Source of the DNA: Methanohalophilus sp. RSK
GTDB taxonomy: Archaea > Halobacteriota > Methanosarcinia > Methanosarcinales > Methanosarcinaceae
Assembly: GCF_003722075.1 (NCBI RefSeq)
Contig: NZ_RDSK01000017.1
Location: 1-64,000 of the forward strand
Direction: 5' to 3'
Length of the DNA: 64,000 bases
Positions 16,070 to 24,853 of the stretch are shown here, piece after piece. The position numbers and the translations under genes are program-made. The notes under the pieces are model-generated. The model saw only the letters and a program-made list of their open reading frames with translations, was not told where the DNA came from and searched no databases. How positions within the stretch are numbered: position 1 is the stretch's first letter; each line of letters starts with the position of its first letter.

Positions 16070-16450
16070 ATGAGTAAAAAAACACAAAACAAGATTAAAA
16101 GGAAATCAGATCCAAGGGTTCCTTCCCTGATTGTCAGCCTTAAGGAACAGGCACGTCAGGAAGATGCTCCTATCTGGAGAGATATAGCCAGAAGATTGGA
16201 GAAACCAAGGAAGAACTATGCCGAAGTAAACCTGAGTAAACTCAACAGGAACGCAACAGAGGGCGAAATCGTTCTTGTTCCGGGAAAGGTACTTGGTGCC
16301 GGCACTTTGAAACGCTCCGTGGCTGTTGCAGCACTTGGTTTCAGTGCATCTGCAAAGGAAAAAATCGCAGAAAATGGCGGCAGATGTGTCACTATTGAAG
16401 AGATTATGAACGAAAAACCGGCAGGCTCCGGTATCAGGATCTTGATCTAA
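16070..16450 (+). CDS. rpl18e: Large subunit ribosomal protein L18e
   Basis: Start at ATG 16070 with GAGGG upstream gives a 126-residue basic protein starting MSKKTQNKIKRKSDPRV; a TTG 15 nt earlier is unlikely. Conserved blocks RRLEKPRKNYAEVNLSKL and PGKVLGAGTL identify L18e, archaeal and eukaryotic counterpart of bacterial L15-type proteins. It opens the classical archaeal cluster L18e-L13-S9-RpoN-RpoK-S2. The promoter region lies in the AT-rich stretch 15957-16000. Confidence 0.95.
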   Translation: MSKKTQNKIKRKSDPRVPSLIVSLKEQARQEDAPIWRDIARRLEKPRKNYAEVNLSKLNRNATEGEIVLVPGKVLGAGTLKRSVAVAALGFSASAKEKIAENGGRCVTIEEIMNEKPAGSGIRILI

Positions 16451-16466
16451 AGGCAGGTGTTCTATA

Positions 16467-16886
16467 ATGACAGTTATCAATGCAGATGGACTTATTATGG
16501 GAAGGCTTGCAAGCAAGGTTGCACATAGACTTCTTGCTGGTGAAACCATATCCATAGTCAACGCCGAGAAAGCTATAATCTCTGGAGCAAAAATAGCTAC
16601 CTACGAAGATTACGAGCACAAAAGGTCACTTGGAAGCCATGAATTTGGCCCATTTTTCCCAAAAAGGGCAGACAGGATACTTAAAAGATCTGTCAGGGGA
16701 ATGCTCCCATACAAAAGAGCACGTGGTAAAGACGCTTTTGCACGCCTCAGGGTTTATATTGGCATACCTGAAGAATTTGGAAATGCTGAATTAGAGGCTG
16801 TAGAAGGAACAAATATCGACCGCCTGAGTACTGCAAAATATATTACCATCGGGGAATTGAGCAGAAAAATGGGTTCAAAATTCTAA
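16467..16886 (+). CDS. rpl13: Large subunit ribosomal protein L13
   Basis: A 139-residue protein, the normal archaeal length. MGRLASKVAHRLLAGE near the N-terminus and RGMLPYKRARGKDAFARLRV in the middle are L13 signatures. It binds 23S rRNA early in assembly of the large subunit. It lies 16 bp after rpl18e and 12 bp before rps9, so it belongs to one transcript. Confidence 0.96.
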   Translation: MTVINADGLIMGRLASKVAHRLLAGETISIVNAEKAIISGAKIATYEDYEHKRSLGSHEFGPFFPKRADRILKRSVRGMLPYKRARGKDAFARLRVYIGIPEEFGNAELEAVEGTNIDRLSTAKYITIGELSRKMGSKF

Positions 16887-16898
16887 GGAGAATCATAA

Positions 16899-17303
16899 AT
16901 GACCAACAAAGTTTGTAATACTTCAGGGAAGAAGAAAACAGCCATTGCCCGCGCAACTGTTAGTAAGGGCGTTGGCAAAACCCGTGTTAACAAGAAACCT
17001 CTGGAAGTTTTAGAACCAGAGTTTGTAAAACTTAAAATCATGGAGCCCCTCATGCTTGCTGAAGATGCCGCATCCGGCATTGATATCGATGTAACAGTAA
17101 GCGGTGGCGGAATTATTGGCCAGGCAAATGCAGTGCGTACTGCTATTGCAAGGGGTATTGTAGAGTGGACAAATGACACTGCTCTTCGTGATGCATACAT
17201 GGCATATGACCGCAGTCTTCTGGTAAACGACTTCCGACAGAAAGAATCCAAGAAATTTGGTGGACCTGGCGCTCGTGCCAAATACCAGAAATCTTACAGG
17301 TGA
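16899..17303 (+). CDS. rps9: Small subunit ribosomal protein S9
   Basis: A 134-residue protein. [13 protein letters not shown] at the start, [20 protein letters not shown] in the middle and the C-terminal RAKYQKSYR tail, which reaches tRNA in the P site, are diagnostic of S9. AGGAG precedes the ATG. Part of the L18e operon. Confidence 0.97.
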   Translation: MTNKVCNTSGKKKTAIARATVSKGVGKTRVNKKPLEVLEPEFVKLKIMEPLMLAEDAASGIDIDVTVSGGGIIGQANAVRTAIARGIVEWTNDTALRDAYMAYDRSLLVNDFRQKESKKFGGPGARAKYQKSYR

Positions 17304-17311
17304 AAGCATAA

Positions 17312-17500
17312 ATGTTACCAGTTCGCTGTTTCACATGTGGCAAGGTAATTGCAAATAGCTGGGAAGATTACAAAAGGCGAGTTGAACAAGGAGAAGCACC
17401 TGCTGCAGTACTTGATGATCTTGGTGTCACCCGTTACTGTTGCAGACGCATGATCCTTGCACACGTTGAACTTGTCGATGTAGTTGCACCATACCAATAA
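17312..17500 (+). CDS. rpoN: DNA-directed RNA polymerase subunit N (Rpb10)
   Basis: A 62-residue zinc protein with CFTCGKVI at residues 6-9 and RYCCRRM near 41-45, the zinc ribbon of archaeal RpoN/Rpb10. It helps assemble the Rpo3-Rpo11 platform of the polymerase. It lies 8 bp after rps9. Its TAA stop (17498-17500) is followed without any gap by the first base of tRNA-Pro. Confidence 0.97.
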   Translation: MLPVRCFTCGKVIANSWEDYKRRVEQGEAPAAVLDDLGVTRYCCRRMILAHVELVDVVAPYQ

Positions 17501-17575
17501 GGGACCGTAGGGTAGGCTGGACCATCCTTCGGCGTTCGGGACGCCGGTACCTGAGTTCGAATCTCAGCGGTCCCA
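17501..17575 (+). tRNA. tRNA-Pro (anticodon CGG)
   Basis: Acceptor arm GGGACCG/CGGTCCC with discriminator A, a D-arm, anticodon stem CGGCG/CGCCG with loop TTCGGGA (CGG at 17537-17539), and T-arm CTGAG-TTCGAAT-CTCAG. CCA is not encoded. It starts directly after the rpoN stop codon, so it must be cut out of the ribosomal mRNA by RNase P and 3' processing. The same gene order is common in euryarchaea. Confidence 0.95.
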
Positions 17576-17743
17576 TCCCTTTATACTAAAGGAATTGGTA
17601 AGTGTATGAATAGTTAGCAAACCACATTCGGAGGGACTCCGGATATTCCTATATATTTCCGATTAATATTGATAAATGGACTTTTCTAGATCCAGTAAAT
17701 TCCACGTCATCCATCCTATTGTAACTTCTGCCAGGGTGATTAA

Positions 17744-17926
17744 TTGAGCAATGAGAAATTTACAAAGTATGAACGTGCGAGGATCATTGGAGCCAGGTCC
17801 CTACAGATATCAATGGAAGCTCCTGTGCTGACTGATATTGACAGCAATGATTCCTTACAAATCGCTAAGATTGAATTTGAAAAGGGTGTCATCCCTATTA
17901 CAGTAAAAAGAGATATTTCATCATGA
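17744..17926 (+). CDS. rpoK: DNA-directed RNA polymerase subunit K (Rpb6)
   Basis: A 60-residue protein with [20 protein letters not shown], the diagnostic RpoK/Rpb6 segment that clamps the two largest subunits. Start TTG 17744 after GGGTGA; the second codon AGC gives [10 protein letters not shown]. The gene ends just before rps2, 10 bp between stop and ATG. An AT-rich stretch at 17640-17700 may hold a separate promoter after the tRNA. Confidence 0.95.
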   Translation: MSNEKFTKYERARIIGARSLQISMEAPVLTDIDSNDSLQIAKIEFEKGVIPITVKRDISS

Positions 17927-17936
17927 GGTGAACTTT

Positions 17937-18665
17937 ATGGAAGAAGATCAGGTTATTGAAGAAACATTAGATGAACAGGTTGAACAAAAGGTGGAGGAGG
18001 CTCCTGTAGAAGCAGAGACTCCAAATGTCGAAACTACAAAAGAGGATACAACAGAAACAGCTGGTCCGGAAGGTCCTGCACCGGATTCAACTTCCCTTGT
18101 TCCGATAGACGAGTATCTTGCATCCGGAATACACATCGGTACCCAGCAGAAGACACAGGATATGATGAAATTTGTATATCGTGTGCGTACAGATGGACTT
18201 TATGTTCTGGACATACAGGCTACAGATAGCAGAATAAGACAGGTATCTCACTTCCTTTCAAAATACGACCCTGCAAAAATACTGGTCGTATCCGCAAGGC
18301 AGTACGGCCAGTTCCCTGCCAAAATGTTCTCCAAAGCAATTGGGGCAAAATCAATGGTAGGACGTTTTATCCCGGGTACCTTAACCAACCCTTCAAATGA
18401 AGGATTCTTCGAGCCCGATGCAATAATGGTTACCGATCCTGCAGGTGATGCCCAGGTAATCAAAGAAGCTGTCAACATCGGAATTCCCGTTATAGGACTT
18501 TGTGATACCAATAACATGATATCAAATGTTGATCTGGTAATTCCAACAAACAATAAGGGACGTAAAGCACTTTCCCTCATATACTGGCTTCTTGCAAGGG
18601 AAATCTCAAAAGAAAAGGACATTCCATTCAATTATACCATGGATGATTTCGAAGCAGGTCTGTAA
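17937..18665 (+). CDS. rps2: Small subunit ribosomal protein S2
   Basis: Start ATG 17937 with AGGTGA upstream; GTG 17928 is inside that site. The 242-residue protein has an acidic N-terminal extension of about 45 residues (rich in Glu, Thr, Pro) before the conserved S2 core ([17 protein letters not shown], then [10 protein letters not shown] and [10 protein letters not shown]). The extension is longer than in many archaea. Enolase, which often sits between rpoK and rps2 in euryarchaea, is absent here. Confidence 0.96.
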   Translation: MEEDQVIEETLDEQVEQKVEEAPVEAETPNVETTKEDTTETAGPEGPAPDSTSLVPIDEYLASGIHIGTQQKTQDMMKFVYRVRTDGLYVLDIQATDSRIRQVSHFLSKYDPAKILVVSARQYGQFPAKMFSKAIGAKSMVGRFIPGTLTNPSNEGFFEPDAIMVTDPAGDAQVIKEAVNIGIPVIGLCDTNNMISNVDLVIPTNNKGRKALSLIYWLLAREISKEKDIPFNYTMDDFEAGL

Positions 18666-18667
18666 GG

Positions 18668-18687
18668 CTCCCGGTTAATTCCGGGAG
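18668..18687 (+). terminator. GC-rich hairpin after rps2
   Basis: CTCCCGG and CCGGGAG form a perfect 7-bp stem with a 6-nt loop, 3 bp after the rps2 stop codon. No long T-run follows, so it may stabilise or process the 3' end. Confidence 0.5.
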
Positions 18688-18710
18688 TAACTTGCTCCCA
18701 TCCATATCAC

Positions 18711-18720
18711 TTATATAATT
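18711..18720 (+). promoter_or_regulatory. TATA box upstream of the MEMO/isoprenoid unit
   Basis: TTATATAATT lies 30 bp before the ATG at 18751, leaving only a very short leader. It fits a promoter for the MEMO-mvk-ipk-fni run. Confidence 0.5.
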
Positions 18721-18750
18721 ATTCCCTCCTAACCATAAGAGGGTATTATT

Positions 18751-19548
18751 ATGAGACAGCCAACAGTAGCAGGCCAGTTCTATCCTCTGGGTATCAAACC
18801 CCTCAAGAAAGAGCTGAGCCATTGTTTCAAGGATTTGGAATTGGTCAGCGAAGATGCATATGGAATAGTTGTTCCTCATGCAGGATACATGTTTTCAGGC
18901 CCGGTGGCGGCTTATGCCTATTCCAAGTTGCCAGAGGCAGACACCTATGTAATATTCGGTCCCAATCATACGGGCTATGGATCTGCAGTGGCACTATCAA
19001 CTCAAACCTGGTCCACTCCTCTGGGAGATGTTGAAGCCGATGAGAAAATGGGAGAAATGCTTGCAGGATCAATAATCGATGTGGATGAAGTTGCCCATAT
19101 GTACGAACATTCAATCGAGGTCCAGTTGCCTTTCCTGCAATATCGTTTCGGCGATTTATTCAAAATTCTTCCAATATGCATGGGTTTGCAGGACATAGAT
19201 ACTGCCCGGGAAGTCGGTTTGGAAGTTGCAAAAGCTGCGGAGAAAACCGGGAAGAGAGTGGTGTTTATAGCGTCAAGTGACTTCACCCATTACCAGCCAC
19301 ATGAAACCGCAAAAGAGACAGATATGTATCTGATAGATGCACTGGTAAATATGGATGTTGAGGAATTTAACCGCAGACGAGAAGAACTTTCCGCAACTGC
19401 ATGTGGATATGGACCCATTGTAGCAATGTATACTGCAGCAGAATATATGGGAGCAAATACTGCAGAACTGCTGAAATATGCTACAAGCGGAGATATGACC
19501 GGGGATTATTCAGCAGTTGTTGGATATGCAGCCATACTTGTGAAATGA
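18751..19548 (+). CDS. amrB: MEMO family protein (AmmeMemoRadiSam system protein B)
   Basis: A 265-residue protein starting MRQPTVAGQFYPL, typical of MEMO. Conserved His/Cys positions of the metal-binding pocket appear in VPHAGYMFSGPVAA, FGPNHTGYG, EHSIEVQLPFLQY and SSDFTHYQ. MEMO is related to extradiol dioxygenases and binds metal, but its reaction is not settled. Its partner family, the AmmeMemoRadiSam radical SAM enzyme, is encoded at 29418-30446 in this window. It is placed directly before mevalonate kinase, a recurrent archaeal arrangement. Confidence 0.92.
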   Translation: MRQPTVAGQFYPLGIKPLKKELSHCFKDLELVSEDAYGIVVPHAGYMFSGPVAAYAYSKLPEADTYVIFGPNHTGYGSAVALSTQTWSTPLGDVEADEKMGEMLAGSIIDVDEVAHMYEHSIEVQLPFLQYRFGDLFKILPICMGLQDIDTAREVGLEVAKAAEKTGKRVVFIASSDFTHYQPHETAKETDMYLIDALVNMDVEEFNRRREELSATACGYGPIVAMYTAAEYMGANTAELLKYATSGDMTGDYSAVVGYAAILVK

Positions 19549-19573
19549 TCCAGTAAAGGGAAAAAGAGTTCAT

Positions 19574-20491
19574 ATGATAACCTGTTCAGCACCGGCAAAA
19601 GTGTACCTTTTTGGGGAACACGCCGTCGTTTATAATGAGTCGGCTATTTGCTGTGCTGTAAATATTCGTACCAGGGTAAATATTGAATATTCAGAAAATA
19701 TTGTGATCAATTCATCCCTTGGAACTACAGGTATTGATTATGAAATTCATCCCTATGTATCTGCCGTTGTGGAAAAAATAAGAAAAAAATCGCCATACAG
19801 AGGAGTGTCAATATCCATTGAATCGGATATCCCTGTGGGTTCGGGGCTTGGCTCCTCTGCGGCGGTGGTTGTGGCAACGATTTGTGCTTTTAACAACCTT
19901 TTAAAACTTGGAATGGACAAGGAATCCATAGCATCCTTTGGGCATTCAATCGAAAAAGAAATACAGGGAGCTGCAAGTGCTACGGACACCTATGTATCCA
20001 CAATGGGTGGGACCGTTGCAATACCTGCACGACAGCATCTGAAAAATCCCCTATGTAACCTGGTAATAGGTAACACCAATGTGTTTTCCTCCACAGGACA
20101 ACTTGTAGCGAAAGTCGCATCTCTTAAAAATATATATCCGGAAGTTATCACCCCCATTCTTTCTACTATAGGAAAAGCGTCTTTGAGAGGAGAAAGCCTT
20201 CTGGAAAATGAGGATTACAGGGCACTTGGGGAACTTATGAATGTAAATCAGGGGTTACTTGAAGCAATCGGCGTGGGTTGTGATGAACTTTCCAGACTTA
20301 TCCACTCAAGCAGAACTGCCGGTGCACTTGGTGCCAAGATTACCGGAGCAGGAGGCGGTGGATGTATGGTTGCCCTTGCAGAAAATGAGAATATTGATGC
20401 CATTTCCAGAGAGATCAAAAATGCCGGCGGAATCCCCATCGTAACAGGAGTTACTGATTCAGGTGTAAGGGTGGATTTTGATAATGAATGA
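19574..20491 (+). CDS. mvk: Mevalonate kinase
   Basis: A 305-residue GHMP kinase that phosphorylates mevalonate with ATP in the cytoplasm, committing it to archaeal lipid synthesis. Motifs: KVYLFGEHAVVYN near residue 10, the ATP loop PVGSGLGSSAAV at about 87-98, and TGAGGGGCMVAL at about 257-268. The stop overlaps the start of the next gene by 8 bp, so mvk and ipk are coupled. Confidence 0.95.
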   Translation: MITCSAPAKVYLFGEHAVVYNESAICCAVNIRTRVNIEYSENIVINSSLGTTGIDYEIHPYVSAVVEKIRKKSPYRGVSISIESDIPVGSGLGSSAAVVVATICAFNNLLKLGMDKESIASFGHSIEKEIQGAASATDTYVSTMGGTVAIPARQHLKNPLCNLVIGNTNVFSSTGQLVAKVASLKNIYPEVITPILSTIGKASLRGESLLENEDYRALGELMNVNQGLLEAIGVGCDELSRLIHSSRTAGALGAKITGAGGGGCMVALAENENIDAISREIKNAGGIPIVTGVTDSGVRVDFDNE

Positions 20492-21263
20492 GAAAACTAG
20501 CGATATTACCGTATTGAAAATCGGCGGTAGTGTCATCACGGACAAGAGCAGTGATGAAGGAGTAGCCAAAGAAAAAACTATAATACGAATAGCCCGTGAA
20601 ATTTCGTTCTTTGAAGGTCGTCTTATTATCGTACATGGTGCCGGTTCATTCGGCCATCCCCAGGCACAACGGTACGCCCTTGCTGACAAATTTTCCGCTG
20701 AAGGCTCCGCAGTCACCCACCGATCGGTTGCTTCATTAAATGAATCGTTTGTAAATGCCCTTGCACAAAGGAATGTTAATGCAGTAGGAGTACATCCTAT
20801 GGGATGTTTTGTAGCAAAAGACGGACGCATATCCGAATCATTCCTCCCTGCACTGCAAATAATGCTTGAAAAAGGAATCACACCTGTACTTCATGGAGAT
20901 GTTGTGATGGACACAATAAAAGGTTCTTCAGTAATCTCCGGGGATCAGATCGTTCCCTATCTTGCTTCAAAGCTCAATGCATACAGGATAGGTGTGGGAA
21001 GTGCAGAAGATGGTGTACTTGATGAACATGGCCATCCTATCCCACTAATTACTCCGGATAATTTTGAAGTTGCCAGTATGCATATTGGAGGATCGGAAAA
21101 TACCGATGTAACCGGCGGGATGCTGGGCAAGGTAAAAGAAATGCTTGAGATGTCCCGGCAAACAAAAGTGCCTTCTTATATCTTCAATGCCAATGCAGGC
21201 GGTAATGTAATGAGTTTTCTGAGAGGGGAAATGATAGGTACTGCAATTAAAGACAGGACTTGA
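20484..21263 (+). CDS. ipk: Isopentenyl phosphate kinase
   Basis: A 259-residue amino-acid-kinase-fold enzyme starting MNEKTSDITVLKIGGSVITDK at ATG 20484 (upstream TTG 20478 is less likely). It converts isopentenyl phosphate to isopentenyl diphosphate in the archaeal mevalonate route. Seen: glycine-rich IGGSVITDK, HGAGSFGHPQA with the catalytic His, and DVTGGMLGKV near the C-terminus. It lies between mvk and fni. Confidence 0.94.
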   Translation: MNEKTSDITVLKIGGSVITDKSSDEGVAKEKTIIRIAREISFFEGRLIIVHGAGSFGHPQAQRYALADKFSAEGSAVTHRSVASLNESFVNALAQRNVNAVGVHPMGCFVAKDGRISESFLPALQIMLEKGITPVLHGDVVMDTIKGSSVISGDQIVPYLASKLNAYRIGVGSAEDGVLDEHGHPIPLITPDNFEVASMHIGGSENTDVTGGMLGKVKEMLEMSRQTKVPSYIFNANAGGNVMSFLRGEMIGTAIKDRT

Positions 21264-21278
21264 ATAATTGGGGTTTTT

Positions 21279-22370
21279 ATGAGTACTTCCAGCAGAAAAC
21301 TAGAACATATGCAACTTTGTGCCCAGCAACAGGTTGAATCCAGAAAAGCCGGGCCAGGATTTAAGGACGTGAAACTTGTCCACCGTGCACTTCCGGAGAT
21401 GGACATGGATTCAGTGGACATTTCCACGAGTTTTCTGGGAAAAAAACTGGATGCACCTTTCATGATAGCCTCTATTACAGGCGGCCATCCCGATACGACA
21501 CCGGTAAATGCGGCACTTGCAGAAGCCGCCGAAGAAACCGGTATTGGAATAGGTGTAGGAAGCCAGAGAGCTGCCATAGAAGATCCGGTTCAGGAAGAAT
21601 CTTTCAGTGTAGTAAGGGACAGGGCTCCTAATGCTTTTGTTTATGGTAACATCGGAGCGGCCCAGGTAAAGGAATACGGTATAGAAGGTGCGGAAAAACT
21701 GGTTGAAATGCTTGACGCCAATGCCCTCGCCGTACACCTGAATTTCCTTCAGGAAGCAATACAACCCGAAGGTGACAGGGATGCCACCGGCTGTATTGAA
21801 GCAATCGAAGAAATATGTTCAATCGATGTACCAATTATAGTAAAAGAAACCGGGGCAGGCATTTCCCGGGAAGATGCCCTGCTTTTGAAAGAAGCCGGAG
21901 TAGCGGCAATCGATGTGGGCGGCGCCGGCGGGACCAGCTGGGCTGGAGTGGAAGTTTATCGCGCCAAACAGAGAGGAGACCGTATTTCCGGCCATCTGGG
22001 GGAACTTTTCTGGGATTTCGGAATTCCAACTATCCCCTCCCTGATTGAATGTCGTGTCTCCCTCCCCCTCATAGCTACGGGTGGTGTACGTACCGGACTT
22101 GACATTGCCAGATCCCTTGCACTTGGGGCAAACCTGGCCAGTGCAGCCCTGCCTTTCGTAGCCCCGGCCCTTAAAGAAGGAAATTCTGTAAAACAACGTC
22201 TTGAAATAATGTTTGAGGAACTGAAAGTTGCAATGTTCCTCTGCGGCTGCCCTGATATTGAAAGTTTGCGGACCTCATCGTCCATGGTACTTCAGGGCGA
22301 GACCCTCGAATACCTGAACCAGCGCGGCTTTGACATCCGCGATATTGAATTACGTTCTAAATTACTTTGA
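21279..22370 (+). CDS. fni: Type 2 isopentenyl-diphosphate delta-isomerase
   Basis: A 363-residue FMN enzyme that interconverts isopentenyl and dimethylallyl diphosphate. Signatures: SITGGHPDTTPVN at about 64-76, IGVGSQRAAIEDP at about 91-103, LNFLQEAIQPEGD at about 150-162 and GVAAIDVGGAGGTSW at about 207-221. It follows ipk by 15 bp and supplies both C5 units for the prenyl synthase at 23805. Confidence 0.95.
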   Translation: MSTSSRKLEHMQLCAQQQVESRKAGPGFKDVKLVHRALPEMDMDSVDISTSFLGKKLDAPFMIASITGGHPDTTPVNAALAEAAEETGIGIGVGSQRAAIEDPVQEESFSVVRDRAPNAFVYGNIGAAQVKEYGIEGAEKLVEMLDANALAVHLNFLQEAIQPEGDRDATGCIEAIEEICSIDVPIIVKETGAGISREDALLLKEAGVAAIDVGGAGGTSWAGVEVYRAKQRGDRISGHLGELFWDFGIPTIPSLIECRVSLPLIATGGVRTGLDIARSLALGANLASAALPFVAPALKEGNSVKQRLEIMFEELKVAMFLCGCPDIESLRTSSSMVLQGETLEYLNQRGFDIRDIELRSKLL

Positions 22371-22432
22371 TATTATTCTACAAATCAAGATCATTAAATT
22401 AAGAAATTGAAAATCATTAAAGAGGACTATAT

Positions 22433-23776
22433 ATGACAGAACTAGGGATTGTTGCAGTAGGCGGCTACAATGAGATGGGCCGTAACATGACTGCCATAAG
22501 AGTTGATGACAAGATCATCATAATTGACATGGGACTACGTCTGGATAGGGTGCAAATCCATGAGGATGTAGAAATTGATAAAATGCATTCTCTTGAGTTA
22601 ATTGAGATGGGTGCTATCCCTGACGACACAATAATGAAAGAGATTGACGGGAATGTATGTGCAATTGTTTGCACACACGGCCACCTTGATCACATAGGTG
22701 CTATTTCAAAACTGGCACACAGATATGCAGCTCCGATAATCGGAACGCCGTACACCTCTGCCCTGATACAACACCAGATCGATTCTGAACGCAAATTTGG
22801 CGTGAAGAACAGGATAATAACCGTAAAGGCCGGCGGCACATACCAGGTTAGCGATGATGTCTCTATCGAAATGATAAGAACCCAGCACAGTATCATAGAT
22901 GCAGTATTTGTTGCAGTCCATACTCCCAGGGGTGCCATTTTGTATGCATGCGATTTCAAACTTGACCGTACACCTACCCTCGGAGAACCACCAGCATTTG
23001 ACAGGCTAAGGGAACTTGGTAAGGAAGGTGTTGTGGCCATGATTGCCGAAAGTACAAATACACCACGTGCAGGTAAAACCCCTTCCGAAAGAATAGCCCA
23101 TGATATGGTGCGTGATGTATTGCTTGGAACTGAAGAATCCGATGTGGGCATGATAATAACCACTTTCGCATCCCATATTGCCCGTCTGAATTCCATAATA
23201 CAGTTTGCGACAGAAATGAAGAGAACCCCGATCCTGCTTGGGCGCTCTATGGACAGATATGTGAACACCGCCCGTGAGCTGGGATACATCGAACTTCCGA
23301 AGAAAACAGAAATATACGGTAACCGCAAAGATATTGACAAAGCATTCAAGAAGATAATGGATAAAGGTAAGGACAAATACCTCCCAATCGTTACAGGCCA
23401 CCAGGGTGAACCGGGTGCAATTCTTTCCAGGGTTGCCAATGGTGATACTGCCTATAAGATTGAATCGGGAGATAAGGTCATTTTCTCAGCAAACACAATC
23501 CCTACCCCGATGACACAGGCAAACAGGTATGCTCTTGAGACAAAACTCAAAATGAAAGGAGCACGTCTCTATGACAACGTCCATGTTTCCGGACATGCAT
23601 ACCGGGAAGACCACTGGGAATTAATAAGACTCGTCAATCCTGAAAATGTAATTCCTGCACACGGCAACATCGATATGCACAGCGCTTATATTGAAATGGC
23701 TGAAGATGCAGGCTATGAACTAGGCCACACACTTCATCTATTGAGAAACGGAGAAGAATTATATATTGAAGATTAA
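22433..23776 (+). CDS. rnj: Archaeal ribonuclease J
   Basis: A 447-residue metallo-beta-lactamase/beta-CASP nuclease. Zinc motif THGHLDHIGAI (H81, H83, D85, H86), then the beta-CASP block and VSGHAYREDHWELI with NVIPAHGNIDM near the C-terminus. Archaeal RNase J degrades RNA 5' to 3' and often sits between IPP isomerase and prenyl synthase genes, as here. The stop overlaps the long frame of idsA, but the likely idsA ATG lies 28 bp later. Confidence 0.94.
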   Translation: MTELGIVAVGGYNEMGRNMTAIRVDDKIIIIDMGLRLDRVQIHEDVEIDKMHSLELIEMGAIPDDTIMKEIDGNVCAIVCTHGHLDHIGAISKLAHRYAAPIIGTPYTSALIQHQIDSERKFGVKNRIITVKAGGTYQVSDDVSIEMIRTQHSIIDAVFVAVHTPRGAILYACDFKLDRTPTLGEPPAFDRLRELGKEGVVAMIAESTNTPRAGKTPSERIAHDMVRDVLLGTEESDVGMIITTFASHIARLNSIIQFATEMKRTPILLGRSMDRYVNTARELGYIELPKKTEIYGNRKDIDKAFKKIMDKGKDKYLPIVTGHQGEPGAILSRVANGDTAYKIESGDKVIFSANTIPTPMTQANRYALETKLKMKGARLYDNVHVSGHAYREDHWELIRLVNPENVIPAHGNIDMHSAYIEMAEDAGYELGHTLHLLRNGEELYIED

Positions 23777-23804
23777 ACCTTCAATCATAATTGGTTGGGA
23801 TAAT

Positions 23805-24770
23805 ATGGATTTAATTGATGAATTAAAAAAACGCAGTACTCAGGTCGATGAATCTATACAGGAATTTTTGCCCATCGACCACCCGGAGGAATTATACCGT
23901 GCAACACGGTACCTTCCGGATGCCGGAGGGAAAAGACTTCGCCCGGCAGTCCTCATGCTTTCCGCTGAAGCAGTGGGCGGGGATTCAGATTCCGTGCTTC
24001 CTGCTGCCGTTGCCCTTGAACTTATCCATAATTTCACACTTATACACGATGATATTATGGACAGGGATGACATTCGCCGCGGAATGCCGGCACTTCATGT
24101 GAAATGGGGTACTGCAGGAGCAATTCTGGCAGGGGATACCCTTTATTCCCGTGCCTTTGAGATCATTTCAAAAATGGATGCTGATCCACAAAAATTACTC
24201 AAATGTGTGGCCTTATTGTCCCGTACCTGTACTGAAATCTGTGAGGGACAGTGGCTGGATGTTGATTTTGAAAAAAGGGATATTGTGGACGTGGATGAAT
24301 ATCTGGAAATGATAGAAAACAAGACATCTGTGCTTTACGGTGCTGCTGCCAAGGTGGGTGCCATCCTTGGAGGAACATCCGATGAAGTTGCTGAGGCAAT
24401 GTATGAATTCGGTCGCCTTACAGGTATCAGTTTCCAGATACATGATGATGTGATCGACCTGGTTACTCCGGAGGAAATTCTGGGCAAATCCAGAGGTAGT
24501 GACCTGAAAGAAGGCAAAAAGACCCTAATTGCCCTTCATGCCCTGAATAATGGCGTTGAACTGGAATGCTTTGGCAAAGCAGATGCGACTCAGGAAGAAA
24601 TCGACAGCGCAGTCGCAAAACTGGAAGAATCAGGAACCCTTGCATATGTCAGGGAAATGGCTGATAACTATCTTCAGGATGGTAAAAACAAACTTGACCT
24701 GCTGGAAGATTCCCCGGCAAAAGAGACGTTGGTTGAAATTGCCGATTATATGGTCAGTAGAGAATACTGA
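23805..24770 (+). CDS. idsA: Short-chain polyprenyl (geranylgeranyl) diphosphate synthase
   Basis: ATG 23805 gives a 321-residue enzyme beginning MDLIDELKKRSTQV; upstream in-frame codons lack a ribosome site. It condenses IPP with allylic diphosphates to build the C20 chain of archaeal lipids. The first aspartate motif DDIMDRDD is at about 82-89 with RRG after it, the second is HDDVIDLV near 213. It completes the isoprenoid run. Confidence 0.94.
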   Translation: MDLIDELKKRSTQVDESIQEFLPIDHPEELYRATRYLPDAGGKRLRPAVLMLSAEAVGGDSDSVLPAAVALELIHNFTLIHDDIMDRDDIRRGMPALHVKWGTAGAILAGDTLYSRAFEIISKMDADPQKLLKCVALLSRTCTEICEGQWLDVDFEKRDIVDVDEYLEMIENKTSVLYGAAAKVGAILGGTSDEVAEAMYEFGRLTGISFQIHDDVIDLVTPEEILGKSRGSDLKEGKKTLIALHALNNGVELECFGKADATQEEIDSAVAKLEESGTLAYVREMADNYLQDGKNKLDLLEDSPAKETLVEIADYMVSREY

Positions 24771-24788
24771 CCACTATTTTTGTGAAAA

Positions 24789-24802
24789 TTTATATATATA
24801 TT
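24789..24802 (+). promoter_or_regulatory. TATA box of the pilus-like operon
   Basis: TTTATATATATATT lies about 60 bp before ATG 24854, giving a short leader that contains GGAG. Confidence 0.55.
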
Positions 24803-24853
24803 ATTCTCCCTATAGTAACCAAAGTTATACTTTATTCTTTGAAGGAGAATGGT

